From an uncultured Caulobacterales bacterium (lineage in GTDB: Bacteria; Pseudomonadota; Alphaproteobacteria; Caulobacterales; Caulobacteraceae): a stretch of DNA of 64,000 bases. Location of the stretch: contig CAISEP010000017.1 of the NCBI GenBank assembly GCA_903884425.1, positions 186,001 to 250,000 on the forward strand, given 5' to 3'. Below the pieces are notes generated by a model. That model saw only the letters and a program-made list of their open reading frames with translations, did not search any database and had not been told where the DNA came from. Made by a program: the position numbers and the translations under genes. Positions within the stretch are counted from its first letter, which is position 1. Every line of letters starts with the position of its first letter. Positions 46,889-55,692 of the stretch are shown here, one piece after another.

Positions 46889-47101
46889 CTCCTGACATCC
46901 TCCCAGATGTGCTGTGCCCGGACGCATCCGGGGTGGCCGCGCTTTGGCGGTCCGTTGGTCGGGGAGTGTAAGCGCTGGGGAGGCTCTGGCAATCGGAAAG
47001 GTGATCAGCGATCAGGCGTCGGAGGGCGACGGCGGAAAATCTGCCGGATTGCGGCAAGCAGCCATGGGCGCCGCTGCGTCAGTCCTGCTAAAGCCGCCGC
47101 C
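46889..47101. promoter_or_regulatory. Divergent intergenic region, deacylase/thioesterase
   Basis: A 213-base region between divergent genes. It contains the short direct repeat GATCAGCGATCAG near 47005; no clear promoter elements or dyads can be named. Confidence 0.35.
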
Positions 47102-47584
47102 ATGACCGATGACGCCATCCCCCTGAACCCGCCCCCCGGCTTCCACGCCCTGCCGATTCCCATCGGCTTCCTGGAGGTGAACGGCCCCCTGCACGTGAAG
47201 GTCGATGGGGACCGGCTGAAGCTCGGCCTGCGGGTGGAGATGCGCCACTGCAACCCGATGAAGATCTGCCACGGGGGCATGCTGGCCACCTTCATCGACA
47301 TGCTGATGCCCTTCACCATCTCCTATCAGGGCCATGCGGAGGGGCGCTTCATGCCCACCGTGCAGCTGTCGCAGGACTACATGGCACCGGCACCCCTCGG
47401 CTGCTGGCTGGAGGGTGAGGCCGAGGTGCTGAAGGCCACCCGCAGCCTGATCTTCGCCCAGTGCCTGGTCACCGCCGACGGCGCGACCTGCCTGCGGGCC
47501 AATGGCGTGTTCAAGCTGGGGCCGGAGGTGCCGGGGGGCGGCGGGCTGTCCAGGTTCCTGCAGAGTCTGCGGAACCAGGGGTAG
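47102..47584 (+). CDS. Hotdog-fold thioesterase (PaaI-like)
   Basis: A 160-residue hotdog protein. KICHGGMLATFIDMLMPF is the 4HBT/PaaI motif with the helix-starting HGG, and LSQDYMAPAPLGCWLEGE with ARSL-like ATRSLIFAQCLV follow the fold. It hydrolyses an acyl-CoA thioester. ATG at 47102 is the start. It is divergent from the acyl-CoA ligase operon, so its likely substrates are the CoA esters made there. Confidence 0.85.
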   Translation: MTDDAIPLNPPPGFHALPIPIGFLEVNGPLHVKVDGDRLKLGLRVEMRHCNPMKICHGGMLATFIDMLMPFTISYQGHAEGRFMPTVQLSQDYMAPAPLGCWLEGEAEVLKATRSLIFAQCLVTADGATCLRANGVFKLGPEVPGGGGLSRFLQSLRNQG

Positions 47585-47587
47585 GAC

Positions 47588-47748
47588 TGCGTCCTTCGAG
47601 ACGGGCCTGACGGCCCTCCTCAGGATGACGCGCGTTGTGGAAGGAACGTCAGCCGGTCGTGGGCTCGATAAACAACGCGCGGCGGTGAGCTGACATCAAC
47701 AACGGTCGTCATGGTGAGGAGCGCTGTAAGCGCGTCTCGAACCACGCA
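47588..47748. repeat. Family A inverted repeat pair with long spacer
   Basis: Unit 47588-47630 (TCCT/AGGA) and inverted unit 47707-47748 (TGGT/ACCA, apical GCGC) are separated by 76 bases, the longest spacer in the window. The spacer shares GTGGGCTCGAT with the spacer at 15099-15146. The pair lies between the convergent thioesterase and Rieske genes. Confidence 0.9.
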
Positions 47749-47751
47749 CCC

Positions 47752-48900
47752 CTACCACCCCGCCGGCGGTCGCCGCAGCCGGGCCTCCGGGATCAGCTCG
47801 CGCATCCGGCGGCCGAAGCTGCGCAGGCACACCTCCTCCTCGCTCAGGGGGCCGGGCTCGAAGCGACGGGACGCCATGCCCTGCTGCACCCGGGCGACCA
47901 GGGCCGTGTCCTCGGCATTCACCTGCCGGTTGATCCGCCAGTTCAGATAGCGCGCGGCCTTCATCTCCCGCCGCCCGTCCGGCACCGCATAGGCGATCTC
48001 GCGGATCAGGGTCTCGGTGGGGGAGATCGGGATCCACTGCATGAAGTCGATCTGGTCGGGATAGATGTCGAAGGCCACGTTCGGCCACAGCTTGAAATAG
48101 GTCCACAGGCGCTTGCGCTCCGGCGGCAGGTAGTCGACGTCGGGCAGCAGCGCCTGATAGGCCCGCTCCGACGGGTTGTCGGAGGGCTCGTCCACCAGCT
48201 GGCCCCACATCTTGTCCGCCCAGGGGGAGGCCTCGACCCCGTAGCCCTTGCCGAACAGGCGGGTCAGGCCCGGATGGGCCACCGCGATGTGCAGCCCGTC
48301 GGAATAGTTGTCGCCGATGTTCTTCCAGTTCACCGTCCGGGGGCGCAGGGTCACCCGGCCGAAGGGCTGCAGGTCCTCGAAGCGGTAGGGGGCCATCTCC
48401 TGGGCATAGGGGGCCATCATCTCCGCCACGCTGGGGCCGCCGCCCTCCATCCGCACGAAGATGAAGCCCATGAACACCTCGAGATCGATCTCGGGCAGCC
48501 TGCGCTCCCCGATCCGCAAATCCGGATAGGTGTCCCGCAGCGGCGCGCCGATCAGCCGCCCCTGCAGGTCATAGGTCCAGGCGTGATAGGGGCAGACCAT
48601 GCGGCCGCAGTGGCCCACGGGTCCGTCCACCAGGCGCGCGGCCCGGTGCAGGCAGACATTGTTGAAGGCCCGGGGCGTGCCGTCCTGACCGCGGACCACG
48701 ACGATGCTCTCGCCGATGAAATCGAAGGTGTGGTAGTCGCCGGCCTTGGGAATGTCGTTCAGGTGGCAGACCACCTGCCAGGACGGGGCCAGCACCTTGG
48801 CCTGCTCCTCCGCAAAGAACCGCGGGTTGGAATAGATCCAGCCCGGCAGGCCGAGATACTCGTCCGGGTCGGCGGCGACGGGGGTGGCGGGGGCGTTCAT
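47752..48900 (-). CDS. Rieske oxygenase alpha subunit (second copy)
   Basis: A 382-residue Rieske non-heme iron oxygenase. The Rieske motif is CLHRAA followed by MVCPYHAWTYDLQG, and the mononuclear iron site is NYSDGLHIAVAHP. It is shorter than the GbcA-like protein and diverges in its C-terminal half (LWPNVAFDIYPDQIDFMQWI). Members demethylate or hydroxylate aromatic or quaternary-amine substrates. It starts 14 bases behind the GST gene and is its operon partner. No reductase or ferredoxin gene is nearby. Substrate unknown. Confidence 0.88.
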   Translation of the reverse strand: MNAPATPVAADPDEYLGLPGWIYSNPRFFAEEQAKVLAPSWQVVCHLNDIPKAGDYHTFDFIGESIVVVRGQDGTPRAFNNVCLHRAARLVDGPVGHCGRMVCPYHAWTYDLQGRLIGAPLRDTYPDLRIGERRLPEIDLEVFMGFIFVRMEGGGPSVAEMMAPYAQEMAPYRFEDLQPFGRVTLRPRTVNWKNIGDNYSDGLHIAVAHPGLTRLFGKGYGVEASPWADKMWGQLVDEPSDNPSERAYQALLPDVDYLPPERKRLWTYFKLWPNVAFDIYPDQIDFMQWIPISPTETLIREIAYAVPDGRREMKAARYLNWRINRQVNAEDTALVARVQQGMASRRFEPGPLSEEEVCLRSFGRRMRELIPEARLRRPPAGW

Positions 48901-48914
48901 GGTGGTCCGTGTCC

Positions 48915-49526
48915 TCAGGCGGTGGCGCTGGGCCGGGCCGACACCCGGCCGTGCCAGGCGGCCAGCGCCGTCAGCTCCGACGGCATGGGGAGCCCGATCC
49001 AGTCGGCGAAGTCAACCGTGGACAACAGGCAGATATCCGCCATGCCGAAGCTCTCGCCGGTGACGAAGGGCCGGTCCGCCAGCTCCCGGTCCATCCACTT
49101 CAGGGCGGAGGCATAGGCGTCCTGGTTGGACAGGCCGAAGTCCCGGTACTGGGTCAGCAGCTTGGCCGTGCGGGGATGGGCGTGACGCCAGTAGGCCCCC
49201 ACCGGGGCCATGACCACGAACTCCACCCGGCGAATCCACATGTCCGTCTGCGCCCGGCCGACGGCCGTTGTGCCGAACAGGGGCGGGTCGGGCTGCAGCT
49301 CCTCGAAATAGCGGCAGATGGACACGGTCTCGGCGATCACCGTGCCGTCGTCCAGCTCCAGCACCGGAATCTGGCCGAGGCTGTTCTTGGCGCGGAATTC
49401 CGGGCTCTTGTGCTCCCGGGTCATCAGGTTGACCGGCGTCTCCGGCAGGGTGATGCCCTTTTCCGCGAGGAAGATGCGGACGCGGCGGGGATTGGGGGCC
49501 GGCATGGGCGCGCCGTAGAGGATCAT
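48915..49526 (-). CDS. Glutathione S-transferase
   Basis: A 203-residue GST. The thioredoxin-like N-terminal domain has MILYGAPMPAPNPRRVRIFL and the glutathione-contacting GQIPVLELDDGTVIAETVSI; the helical domain follows (FVTGESFGMADICLLSTVDF). It is first in a two-gene operon with the Rieske oxygenase, which suggests detoxification or ether/thioether turnover linked to the oxygenase product. Confidence 0.9.
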   Translation of the reverse strand: MILYGAPMPAPNPRRVRIFLAEKGITLPETPVNLMTREHKSPEFRAKNSLGQIPVLELDDGTVIAETVSICRYFEELQPDPPLFGTTAVGRAQTDMWIRRVEFVVMAPVGAYWRHAHPRTAKLLTQYRDFGLSNQDAYASALKWMDRELADRPFVTGESFGMADICLLSTVDFADWIGLPMPSELTALAAWHGRVSARPSATA

Positions 49527-49692
49527 GGGCAGGGCTCCGGAAGCGAGAGGCCGAGCCTACACGTCCCGCCGGACTTGTCCCACAGACTCTGCGGGTCCCG
49601 GCGCTTGGCGCCTCGCCCGGGCGGGCCTAGTGTCAGGCATCAACGACGATCCGGGCGCGACCGACGCGCCGCCCGGGCAAGCACGGGAAGCC

Positions 49693-50895
49693 ATGATGCG
49701 GAACCTCCGGATATCGGTGCTGGCAGGCACCCTCGCCCTCGCCGTGGCCGGCCTGGCGCAGGCCGAGCCTGCTGCAGACCAGAAGACCAAGACCTTCCAG
49801 GCCGCTCAGGTGCTGTTCTGGAATCAGGCCCAGAAGGAGGCCTATTTCCCGCACATGGAGGACCAGTTCGACGTGCACACGGTGAAGGCCGGATCGCACG
49901 TCACCCCCCTGCCCGACGGCGCGCCCCTGGGAGAGCTGAAGATCAAGGCCGGGGACAAGACCCTGTCCGTCGACGATTTCATGGCCGAGCAGAAGACCGC
50001 GGGCCTGCTGGTGATCCAGGACGGCAAGGTGCGGCTGGAGAAATACGGCCTGGGCTATGGGCCGAAGGGCCGCTGGACCTCGTTCTCCGTGGCCAAGTCG
50101 TTCAGCTCCACCCTCCTCGGCGCGGCGATCAAGGACGGCTACATCAAGAGCGTGGACGATCTGGTCACCACCTATCTGCCGGGCCTGAAGGGCAGCGGCT
50201 ATGACGGGGTGACCATCCGCCAGATCCTGACCATGACCTCCGGCGTGCGCTGGAACGAGGACTATTCGGACGCCAATTCCGACGTGGCCCGCTTCTTCAT
50301 GGTCAAGCCCGCACCGGGGGAGGACCCGACGGTGGCCTACATGAAGACCCTCCCGCGGGAGGCCGCGCCGGGCACCAAATGGGTCTACAAGACCGGCGAG
50401 ACCAACCTGATCGGGGTGATCGTCACCGCCGCCACGCACAGGACGCTCGCCGACTACCTGACCGAGAAGGTCTGGGGCCCGGCGGGGATGGAGCAGGACG
50501 CGGTCTGGATGGTGGACCCCCGTGGCCAGGAAGTCGGCGGCTGCTGCCTGTCCGTCAGCCTGCGGGACTATGGCCGCATGGGCATGTTCATGATCGGCGG
50601 GGCCAAGGGTCCGGACGGCAAGTCCATCGTGCCGGAGGGCTGGATTCCCGCGGCGACCCGGGGCGGCATGGACACCGGCTGGAACGGCTACAGCTACGGC
50701 TACCAGTGGTGGACCCGCAAGGACGGGACCTATGACGCGGTGGGCATCTTCGGCCAGATGATCCACATCGACCCGGCCCGCAAGCTGGTGGTGGTCATCA
50801 ACAGCGCCTGGGCGACGGCGGAGTCCGGGGCCCATGCGCCGGTCCGCAAGGCCCTGATCGACGCCATCTCCGCCGCGGCGGACAAGGCCTCCTGA
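49693..50895 (+). CDS. Secreted serine hydrolase, beta-lactamase fold
   Basis: A 400-residue protein with a signal peptide (hydrophobic core ending GLAQA, probable cleavage near residue 24). The catalytic SxxK is Ser132-Val-Ala-Lys135 in FSVAKSF; YKTGETNLIGVIV takes the place of the YxN segment. This is the class C beta-lactamase/6-aminohexanoate-dimer-hydrolase/EstB superfamily; the likely activity is esterase or amidase in the periplasm. ATG at 49693 is chosen because the signal peptide starts there, although the frame is open from 49525. It is followed by a TauD-like gene after 25 bases. Confidence 0.87.
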   Translation: MMRNLRISVLAGTLALAVAGLAQAEPAADQKTKTFQAAQVLFWNQAQKEAYFPHMEDQFDVHTVKAGSHVTPLPDGAPLGELKIKAGDKTLSVDDFMAEQKTAGLLVIQDGKVRLEKYGLGYGPKGRWTSFSVAKSFSSTLLGAAIKDGYIKSVDDLVTTYLPGLKGSGYDGVTIRQILTMTSGVRWNEDYSDANSDVARFFMVKPAPGEDPTVAYMKTLPREAAPGTKWVYKTGETNLIGVIVTAATHRTLADYLTEKVWGPAGMEQDAVWMVDPRGQEVGGCCLSVSLRDYGRMGMFMIGGAKGPDGKSIVPEGWIPAATRGGMDTGWNGYSYGYQWWTRKDGTYDAVGIFGQMIHIDPARKLVVVINSAWATAESGAHAPVRKALIDAISAAADKAS

Positions 50896-50920
50896 CCCCT
50901 CAACCTCCGGAGCCGACCCC

Positions 50921-51760
50921 ATGACCGCACAGACCCTGAGCATCCGCCCCCTGTCCGACAGCTGCGGGGCGGAGGTGACGGACATCGACCTCGCCCGGAT
51001 CAGCGACACTGGCCTCTCCGACATCCGCAGGCTGGTGGCGGAACGAGGGGTGGTGGTGGTCCGCGACCAGGACCTGAGCCCGCAGCAGCACATCGCCTTT
51101 GCCCGCCGCTGGGGGGAGATCGACTACAACCGCTTCTTCCCCATCGATCCCCAGTACCCGGAAATCGCCCTGGTGCAGAAGGACGAGGCCCAGACCACCA
51201 ATATCGGCGGCGGCTGGCACACGGACCACTCCTATGACGTGGAGCCGGCCATGGGCTCCATCCTGGTGGCGCGGGAGCTGCCGCCGTCCGGGGGCGACAC
51301 CCTGTTCTCCAGCATGTACGCCGCCTGGGACAGCCTGTCGGACGGGTTGAAGGCCACGCTGTCGGCCCTGCGGGCGGTGCACACCTCCGATCATATCTAT
51401 GGTCCGGACGGGGTGTTTGCCAAGACCGACATCGGGGCCACCCTGCGCGGCCAGGACGCCCATACCCACGCCGTGCATCCGGTCGCCATCACCCACCCGG
51501 ACAGCGGGCGCAAGGCCCTGTTCGTCAATCCGGCCTTCACCATCGGCATCGAGGGCTGGACCCGGGAGGAGAGCCAGGCCCTGCTCCAGTACCTCTATTC
51601 CCGCGCCATCCAGCCGCAGAACGTGGCCCGGGTGGAGTGGCGTCCCGGCTCCGTCGCCATCTGGGACAACCGCGCCACCTGGCACATGGCGAAGAACGAC
51701 TATCACGGCCATCGCCGGGTGATGCACCGGATCACCCTGGCCGGTTCGCCGCTTCACTGA
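50921..51760 (+). CDS. TauD/TfdA-family 2-oxoglutarate dioxygenase
   Basis: A 279-residue Fe(II)/2-oxoglutarate dioxygenase. The iron ligands are His100 and Asp102 (GGWHTDHSYD) and His255 (ATWHMAKNDY); Arg residues around 265-270 bind 2-oxoglutarate. ELPPSGGDTLFSSMYAAWD is the TauD/TfdA signature. It is the middle gene of an operon with a periplasmic hydrolase and a heme-barrel-like protein. Substrate unknown: the family covers sulfonates, sulfate esters, aryloxyacids and others. Confidence 0.9.
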   Translation: MTAQTLSIRPLSDSCGAEVTDIDLARISDTGLSDIRRLVAERGVVVVRDQDLSPQQHIAFARRWGEIDYNRFFPIDPQYPEIALVQKDEAQTTNIGGGWHTDHSYDVEPAMGSILVARELPPSGGDTLFSSMYAAWDSLSDGLKATLSALRAVHTSDHIYGPDGVFAKTDIGATLRGQDAHTHAVHPVAITHPDSGRKALFVNPAFTIGIEGWTREESQALLQYLYSRAIQPQNVARVEWRPGSVAIWDNRATWHMAKNDYHGHRRVMHRITLAGSPLH

Positions 51761-51778
51761 CCTGACAGAGAGCCCCCC

Positions 51779-52426
51779 GTGACCGACTATCCCGACGACA
51801 TCCACACCGAACAGGACGACATCGACGTCGACACCCTGGCCAATCTGGGCCCCCTCACCCGGCTGGCCGGAATCTGGGAGGGGACCAAGGGCCTGGACGT
51901 GAACCCCAATGTGGATGGGTCCGGCCGCCAGGCCTACCTGGAGCGGATCGAGCTGCAGCCCACCGATCCCCAGTCCAACGGCCCGCAGTTGTTCTACGGC
52001 CTGCGCTACCACGTCACGGCGAAGAAGCCCGGCCTGCCCGAGACCTATCACGACCAGGTGGGCTACTGGCTGTGGGAGCCCGCCACCTGCCTGATCGTCC
52101 ACAGCCTGACCATCCCCCGGGGCCAGACGGCGCTGGCCGGTGGCCATGCGGCGGCCGACGCGGACAGCTTCGAGGTGAAGGCCACCCGGGGCTCCACCGA
52201 ATACGGCATCTGCTCCACCGCCTTCCTCGAGCACGCCTTCCGGACCGACAGCTTCACCCTGAAGATCACCTTCAACGCCGACGGCAGCTGGTCCTATTTC
52301 TCCGACACGGTGCTGCAGGTGAAGGGCCAGGACACGCCCTTCCACCACACCGACCGCAACACCCTGATCCGGGTGGCCGCGCCGACGCCCAACCCCCTGG
52401 CCCTGGCCGCCGCCGCCGAAGCCTAG
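51779..52426 (+). CDS. FABP-like/nitrobindin-like heme-binding beta-barrel protein
   Basis: A 215-residue protein with a start GTG 18 bases behind the dioxygenase stop. LTRLAGIWEGTKGLDVNP near residue 25 resembles the GxWxGxG motif of nitrobindin/THAP4-like barrels, with one extra residue. YGLRYHVTAKKPGLPETYHD, YWLWEPATCLIVHSLTIPRG and FNADGSWSYFSDTVLQVKG are strand-rich. Function in the family is uncertain (heme, nitric oxide or fatty-acid binding). Its stop lies one base from the stop of the convergent SDR gene. Confidence 0.7.
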   Translation: MTDYPDDIHTEQDDIDVDTLANLGPLTRLAGIWEGTKGLDVNPNVDGSGRQAYLERIELQPTDPQSNGPQLFYGLRYHVTAKKPGLPETYHDQVGYWLWEPATCLIVHSLTIPRGQTALAGGHAAADADSFEVKATRGSTEYGICSTAFLEHAFRTDSFTLKITFNADGSWSYFSDTVLQVKGQDTPFHHTDRNTLIRVAAPTPNPLALAAAAEA

Positions 52427-52427
52427 A

Positions 52428-53201
52428 CTACCGCGTCTGCCCGCCGTCCACGGGGACCACCGCTCCGGTGATGAAGGAGGCGAGCGGGCTGAGCAGGAAG
52501 GTCGCGGGCAGGCCGATCTCCTCCGGGCGGCCGAAGCGGCGCAGCGGCACCTCCCGCTTGATCCAGAGGTTCCACCGGTCCGCGTCCGGTCCCGTCGAGG
52601 CCTTTTCCCAGTTGTTGCCCGGGAACAGGATGTTGCCCGGCGCGATCGTGTTCACCCGCACGCCGGACTTGCCCACCTGGGCCGCCAGTTCCTTGGACAG
52701 GTGGTTCATGGCCGCCTTGGATGTCCCGTAGGTCAGAGGCGTGCCCAGCGCCGCGAGACCGGCGATGGAGCTGATCATCAGCAGCGAGCCCTCCTTGCGG
52801 AGCACCATGCGCCGCAGCACCGCCCGGGCCAGGCGAAAGGCGCTGTCCAGGTTCTGGTTGACCCCGGCATCCCAGGTCTCGTCATCGATCTCGAATCCCG
52901 GCGGGCAGGGATGCAGGCCCACATTGGCCACGGCCCCGTAGATGGGACCGAACTCCGCCTCGATCCGCTCCACGGCGGTGTCGATGTCCTTCGGGTCGCG
53001 CATGTCTCCGGCCATGGCCCAGAGCCTGTCGGACCCGTACTGATCGGCCAGGCGGGCGCGGGTCTCCTCCAGCGCCTCGGCCCCCCGGGCGGTCATGGCG
53101 AGCTTCGCCCCCTCCGCCAGGCACGCCTCGACAATGCCCAGCCCGATGCCCCGGCTGGCCCCGGCGACGAAGATCACCTTGTCCTTGAGTTGCAGATCCA
53201 C
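52428..53201 (-). CDS. Short-chain dehydrogenase/reductase
   Basis: A 257-residue classical SDR. The cofactor loop is GASRGIGLGIVEACL, the catalytic set is Ser in LLMISSIAG, Tyr-x3-Lys in YGTSKAAMNHLS, and VNTIAPGNILFPG follows. The end, FITGAVVPVDGGQTR, is typical. It probably oxidises or reduces a small alcohol/ketone. It lies between two TauD-like genes, convergent with the intact one and divergent from the broken one. Confidence 0.92.
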   Translation of the reverse strand: MDLQLKDKVIFVAGASRGIGLGIVEACLAEGAKLAMTARGAEALEETRARLADQYGSDRLWAMAGDMRDPKDIDTAVERIEAEFGPIYGAVANVGLHPCPPGFEIDDETWDAGVNQNLDSAFRLARAVLRRMVLRKEGSLLMISSIAGLAALGTPLTYGTSKAAMNHLSKELAAQVGKSGVRVNTIAPGNILFPGNNWEKASTGPDADRWNLWIKREVPLRRFGRPEEIGLPATFLLSPLASFITGAVVPVDGGQTR

Positions 53202-53356
53202 GCGTCGGCTCCCGATTTCCTGTTGTCTGATGCCGCCATTGGAGCCCGGCGGCGGCGGTGACGCCAGACCGAAGTTCGTCCGAAGTTCGTCCGGGCGGAC
53301 TTGCCGGACGCGGAATTGGGCCTAACCTCCGGAAAAAGACGGAACGGGAGGATCAG

Positions 53357-54230
53357 ATGACCCACCAGCCCAGTGCTGCGACCTTTGCCGGGTTCGAGAC
53401 CCGCCCCCTGTCCCCCTCCATCGGGGCGGAGATTCACGGGCTGGACCTGTCCCGGGAGCTCGACGACCACACGGTGGCGGAGGTGCGGCGGGCACTGCTG
53501 ACCTACAAGGTGATCTTCTTCCGCGACCAGGACATCACCCGGGCCCAGCACATCGCCTTCGCCCGCCGCTTCGGGGAACTGGAGATCCATCCCGCCACGC
53601 CGAAGTCCCAGCCGGATCCGGAGGTGCTGCACATCGCCCACGGGCCGGACAGCCGGGGCAAGGAGAACGCCTGGCACTCCGACGTCACCTGGCGGGAGGC
53701 CCCGTCCCTCGGGTCCATCCTGCGGGCGGTGGAGCTGCCGCCCGTGGGAGCTGCCGCCCGTGGGGGGCGACACCCTGTTCGCGGACATGTACGCGGCCTA
53801 TGACACGCTCTCGCCCGCCATGAAGGACTGGGTCTGCACCCTGACCGCCGTGCACGACATCGCCCGGGTGTTCGCCGGACGCCTGGGCAAGGACCGGGAC
53901 GAGCTGCACGCCAAGTTCCCGCCCATGCGCCATCCGGTGGTCCGCACCCATCCGGAGACCGGCCGCCGCGCCCTCTATGTGAACACCGGCTTCACCGACC
54001 ACATCGTGGGCCTGAGCCGCAAGGAGAGCGACTGGCTGCTGGCCCATCTCTATGCCCAGGCGGCGGTGCCGGAGCACCAGTGCCGCTTCGTCTGGCGGCC
54101 GAACTCCATCGCCTTCTGGGACAACCGGTCGAGCCAGCACTATGCGGCCTCCGACTACTTCCCGCAGGTGCGACGGATGGAGCGGGTGACCATCGCCGGC
54201 GACCGGCCCTACTTCGATCCGGATCGCTAG
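53357..54230 (+). pseudogene. TauD/TfdA-family dioxygenase, frameshifted by a 16-bp duplication
   Basis: The first part (53357-53746, 130 residues) begins MTHQPSAATFAGFETRPLSP and holds the iron ligands His107 and Asp109 (AWHSDVTW). The second part is in another frame (from about 53763) and holds GGDTLFADMYAAYD, the third ligand His in SSQHYAASDY and the terminal Arg. The break coincides with a perfect tandem duplication of 16 bases. Removing one copy gives a continuous 285-residue protein, the normal length. As written, the product would stop at 53803 without the distal His and Arg and would be inactive. It is either a recent pseudogene, a phase-variable gene or a sequencing error. Confidence 0.9.
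53732..53763. repeat. 16-bp perfect tandem duplication inside the TauD-like gene
   Basis: GAGCTGCCGCCCGTGG occurs at 53732-53747 and again, directly adjoining, at 53748-53763. The paralogue at 50921 has one copy of the corresponding ELPP-x-GGDTLF region. Confidence 0.95.
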
Positions 54231-54320
54231 CCGCGCTCGCTGATCTGACAGAGATCAATGCAGCGGTGCCTACCGGGTCCAGTCTGGCTGACGTCAATCG
54301 TCCGCCGGAAGACCCCGCCC

Positions 54321-55682
54321 ATGAACGCGCCCCTGATGGATCCCGCCGCCGTGCTGCGTCGTGCGGAGCGCCTGCCCCGCTATACGAGCTATCCCACCGC
54401 CAACCACTTCACCCCGGCGGTGACGGCGGAGGACTATGCTGCCTGGCTGGCCCTGCTGCCCCCGGGTGCCGCCCTGTCCCTGTATCTGCACGTGCCGTTC
54501 TGTGATTCCATGTGCTGGTACTGCGCCTGCTCCACCAAGGCGACCAAACGCTACGCGCCGATCTCCGCCTATCTGGAGCGGCTGGAGGTGGAGATCGCCC
54601 GGGTGGCCGCACAGGTCCCGAAGGATCACACGGTCCGTCACCTGCATTGGGGCGGCGGCTCTCCCGACATCCTGTCGGCCGCCGATATCCGCCGGTTGGG
54701 CGCGGCCCTGACCGCCGCCTTCCGCCTCGCCCCGGACGCGGAGTTCGCCATCGAGGTCGATCCCCGGCTGATGACCGGCGAGAAGGCCGAGAGCCTGGTG
54801 GGCATCGGCGTCAACCGCATCAGCGTGGGCGTGCAGGACTTCGATCCGCAGGTGCAGCGCGCCATCGGCCGGATGCAGAGCTTCGAGGTCACCCGCGACG
54901 CCATCGGCATGTTCCGCGCCCGGGGCGTGCGCTCCATCAACATGGACCTGGTCTATGGCCTGCCGCACCAGACCGAGGCCACCCTGATGCAGACCCTGGA
55001 ACAGGTGCTGGAGCTGATGCCCGACCGCATCGCCCTGTTCGGCTATGCCCACCTGCCCCAGCGGGCCCACAACCAGCGCCTGATCGACGAGGCCACCCTG
55101 CCCGGCCCCCTCGCCCGCTATGCCATGTCCCAGGGCCTGGCCCGGGCCCTGAAGGCCGCCGGCTATGCCCAGCGGGGCATCGACCACTTCGCCCGCGAGG
55201 ACGATGCCCTGGCCACGGCCCCCCTGAACCGCAACTTCCAGGGCTACACCACCGATGCGGTGGAGCACCTGATCGGCCTCGGGGCCTCGGCCATCGGCAA
55301 GCTGCCGCAGGGCTATGTCCAGAATGCCGTCGCCGCGGGGGCCTATATGGAGGCCATCGACCGGGGGGAGCTGGCCACGGCGAGGGGCTTTGCCCTGACC
55401 GACGACGACCGCCTGCGGGCCTTCGTCATCGAGCGGCTGATGTGCGACTTCGCCGTGTCCCTGGACGCGGTGCGCAGTGCCTTCGGCGACCGGGCCGCCG
55501 CCCAGATCGGCCGGGAGGTGGCGGCCGTGCTGGCAGAGGACCCGGACGGTCTGGTGGAGCGCACGCCGGACGGCCTGCAGATGACCGAACGGGGCCGCCC
55601 CTTCGTGCGCAGCATCTGCGCCCGTTTCGATGCCTATCTCAGCCCGGAGCCGGGGGTGGTCCGCCACTCCATCGCGATCTAG
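54321..55682 (+). CDS. hemN: Oxygen-independent coproporphyrinogen III oxidase (radical SAM)
   Basis: A 453-residue radical-SAM enzyme of heme synthesis that decarboxylates coproporphyrinogen III without oxygen. The cluster Cys61-x3-Cys65-x2-Cys68 is in HVPFCDSMCWYCACST, with Cys70 also present as in HemN. The N-terminal RYTSYPTANHF and LHWGGGSPDILS are HemN signatures, and FALTDDDRLRAFVIERLMCD is the HemN C-terminal domain, which separates it from HemW. ATG at 54321 gives the standard N-terminus; the frame is open from 54258. It implies growth under low oxygen. Confidence 0.94.
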   Translation: MNAPLMDPAAVLRRAERLPRYTSYPTANHFTPAVTAEDYAAWLALLPPGAALSLYLHVPFCDSMCWYCACSTKATKRYAPISAYLERLEVEIARVAAQVPKDHTVRHLHWGGGSPDILSAADIRRLGAALTAAFRLAPDAEFAIEVDPRLMTGEKAESLVGIGVNRISVGVQDFDPQVQRAIGRMQSFEVTRDAIGMFRARGVRSINMDLVYGLPHQTEATLMQTLEQVLELMPDRIALFGYAHLPQRAHNQRLIDEATLPGPLARYAMSQGLARALKAAGYAQRGIDHFAREDDALATAPLNRNFQGYTTDAVEHLIGLGASAIGKLPQGYVQNAVAAGAYMEAIDRGELATARGFALTDDDRLRAFVIERLMCDFAVSLDAVRSAFGDRAAAQIGREVAAVLAEDPDGLVERTPDGLQMTERGRPFVRSICARFDAYLSPEPGVVRHSIAI

Positions 55683-55692
55683 GCGGGCGCGC

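Noticed and set aside
43349-47584. A 1411-codon open frame on the plus strand
   Set aside because: It runs antisense to three well-supported minus-strand genes (two acyl-CoA ligases and the deacylase); its sequence is low-complexity, His/Gly/Arg-rich as in GC-rich shadow frames. Only its last 160 codons (47102-47584) are a real gene.
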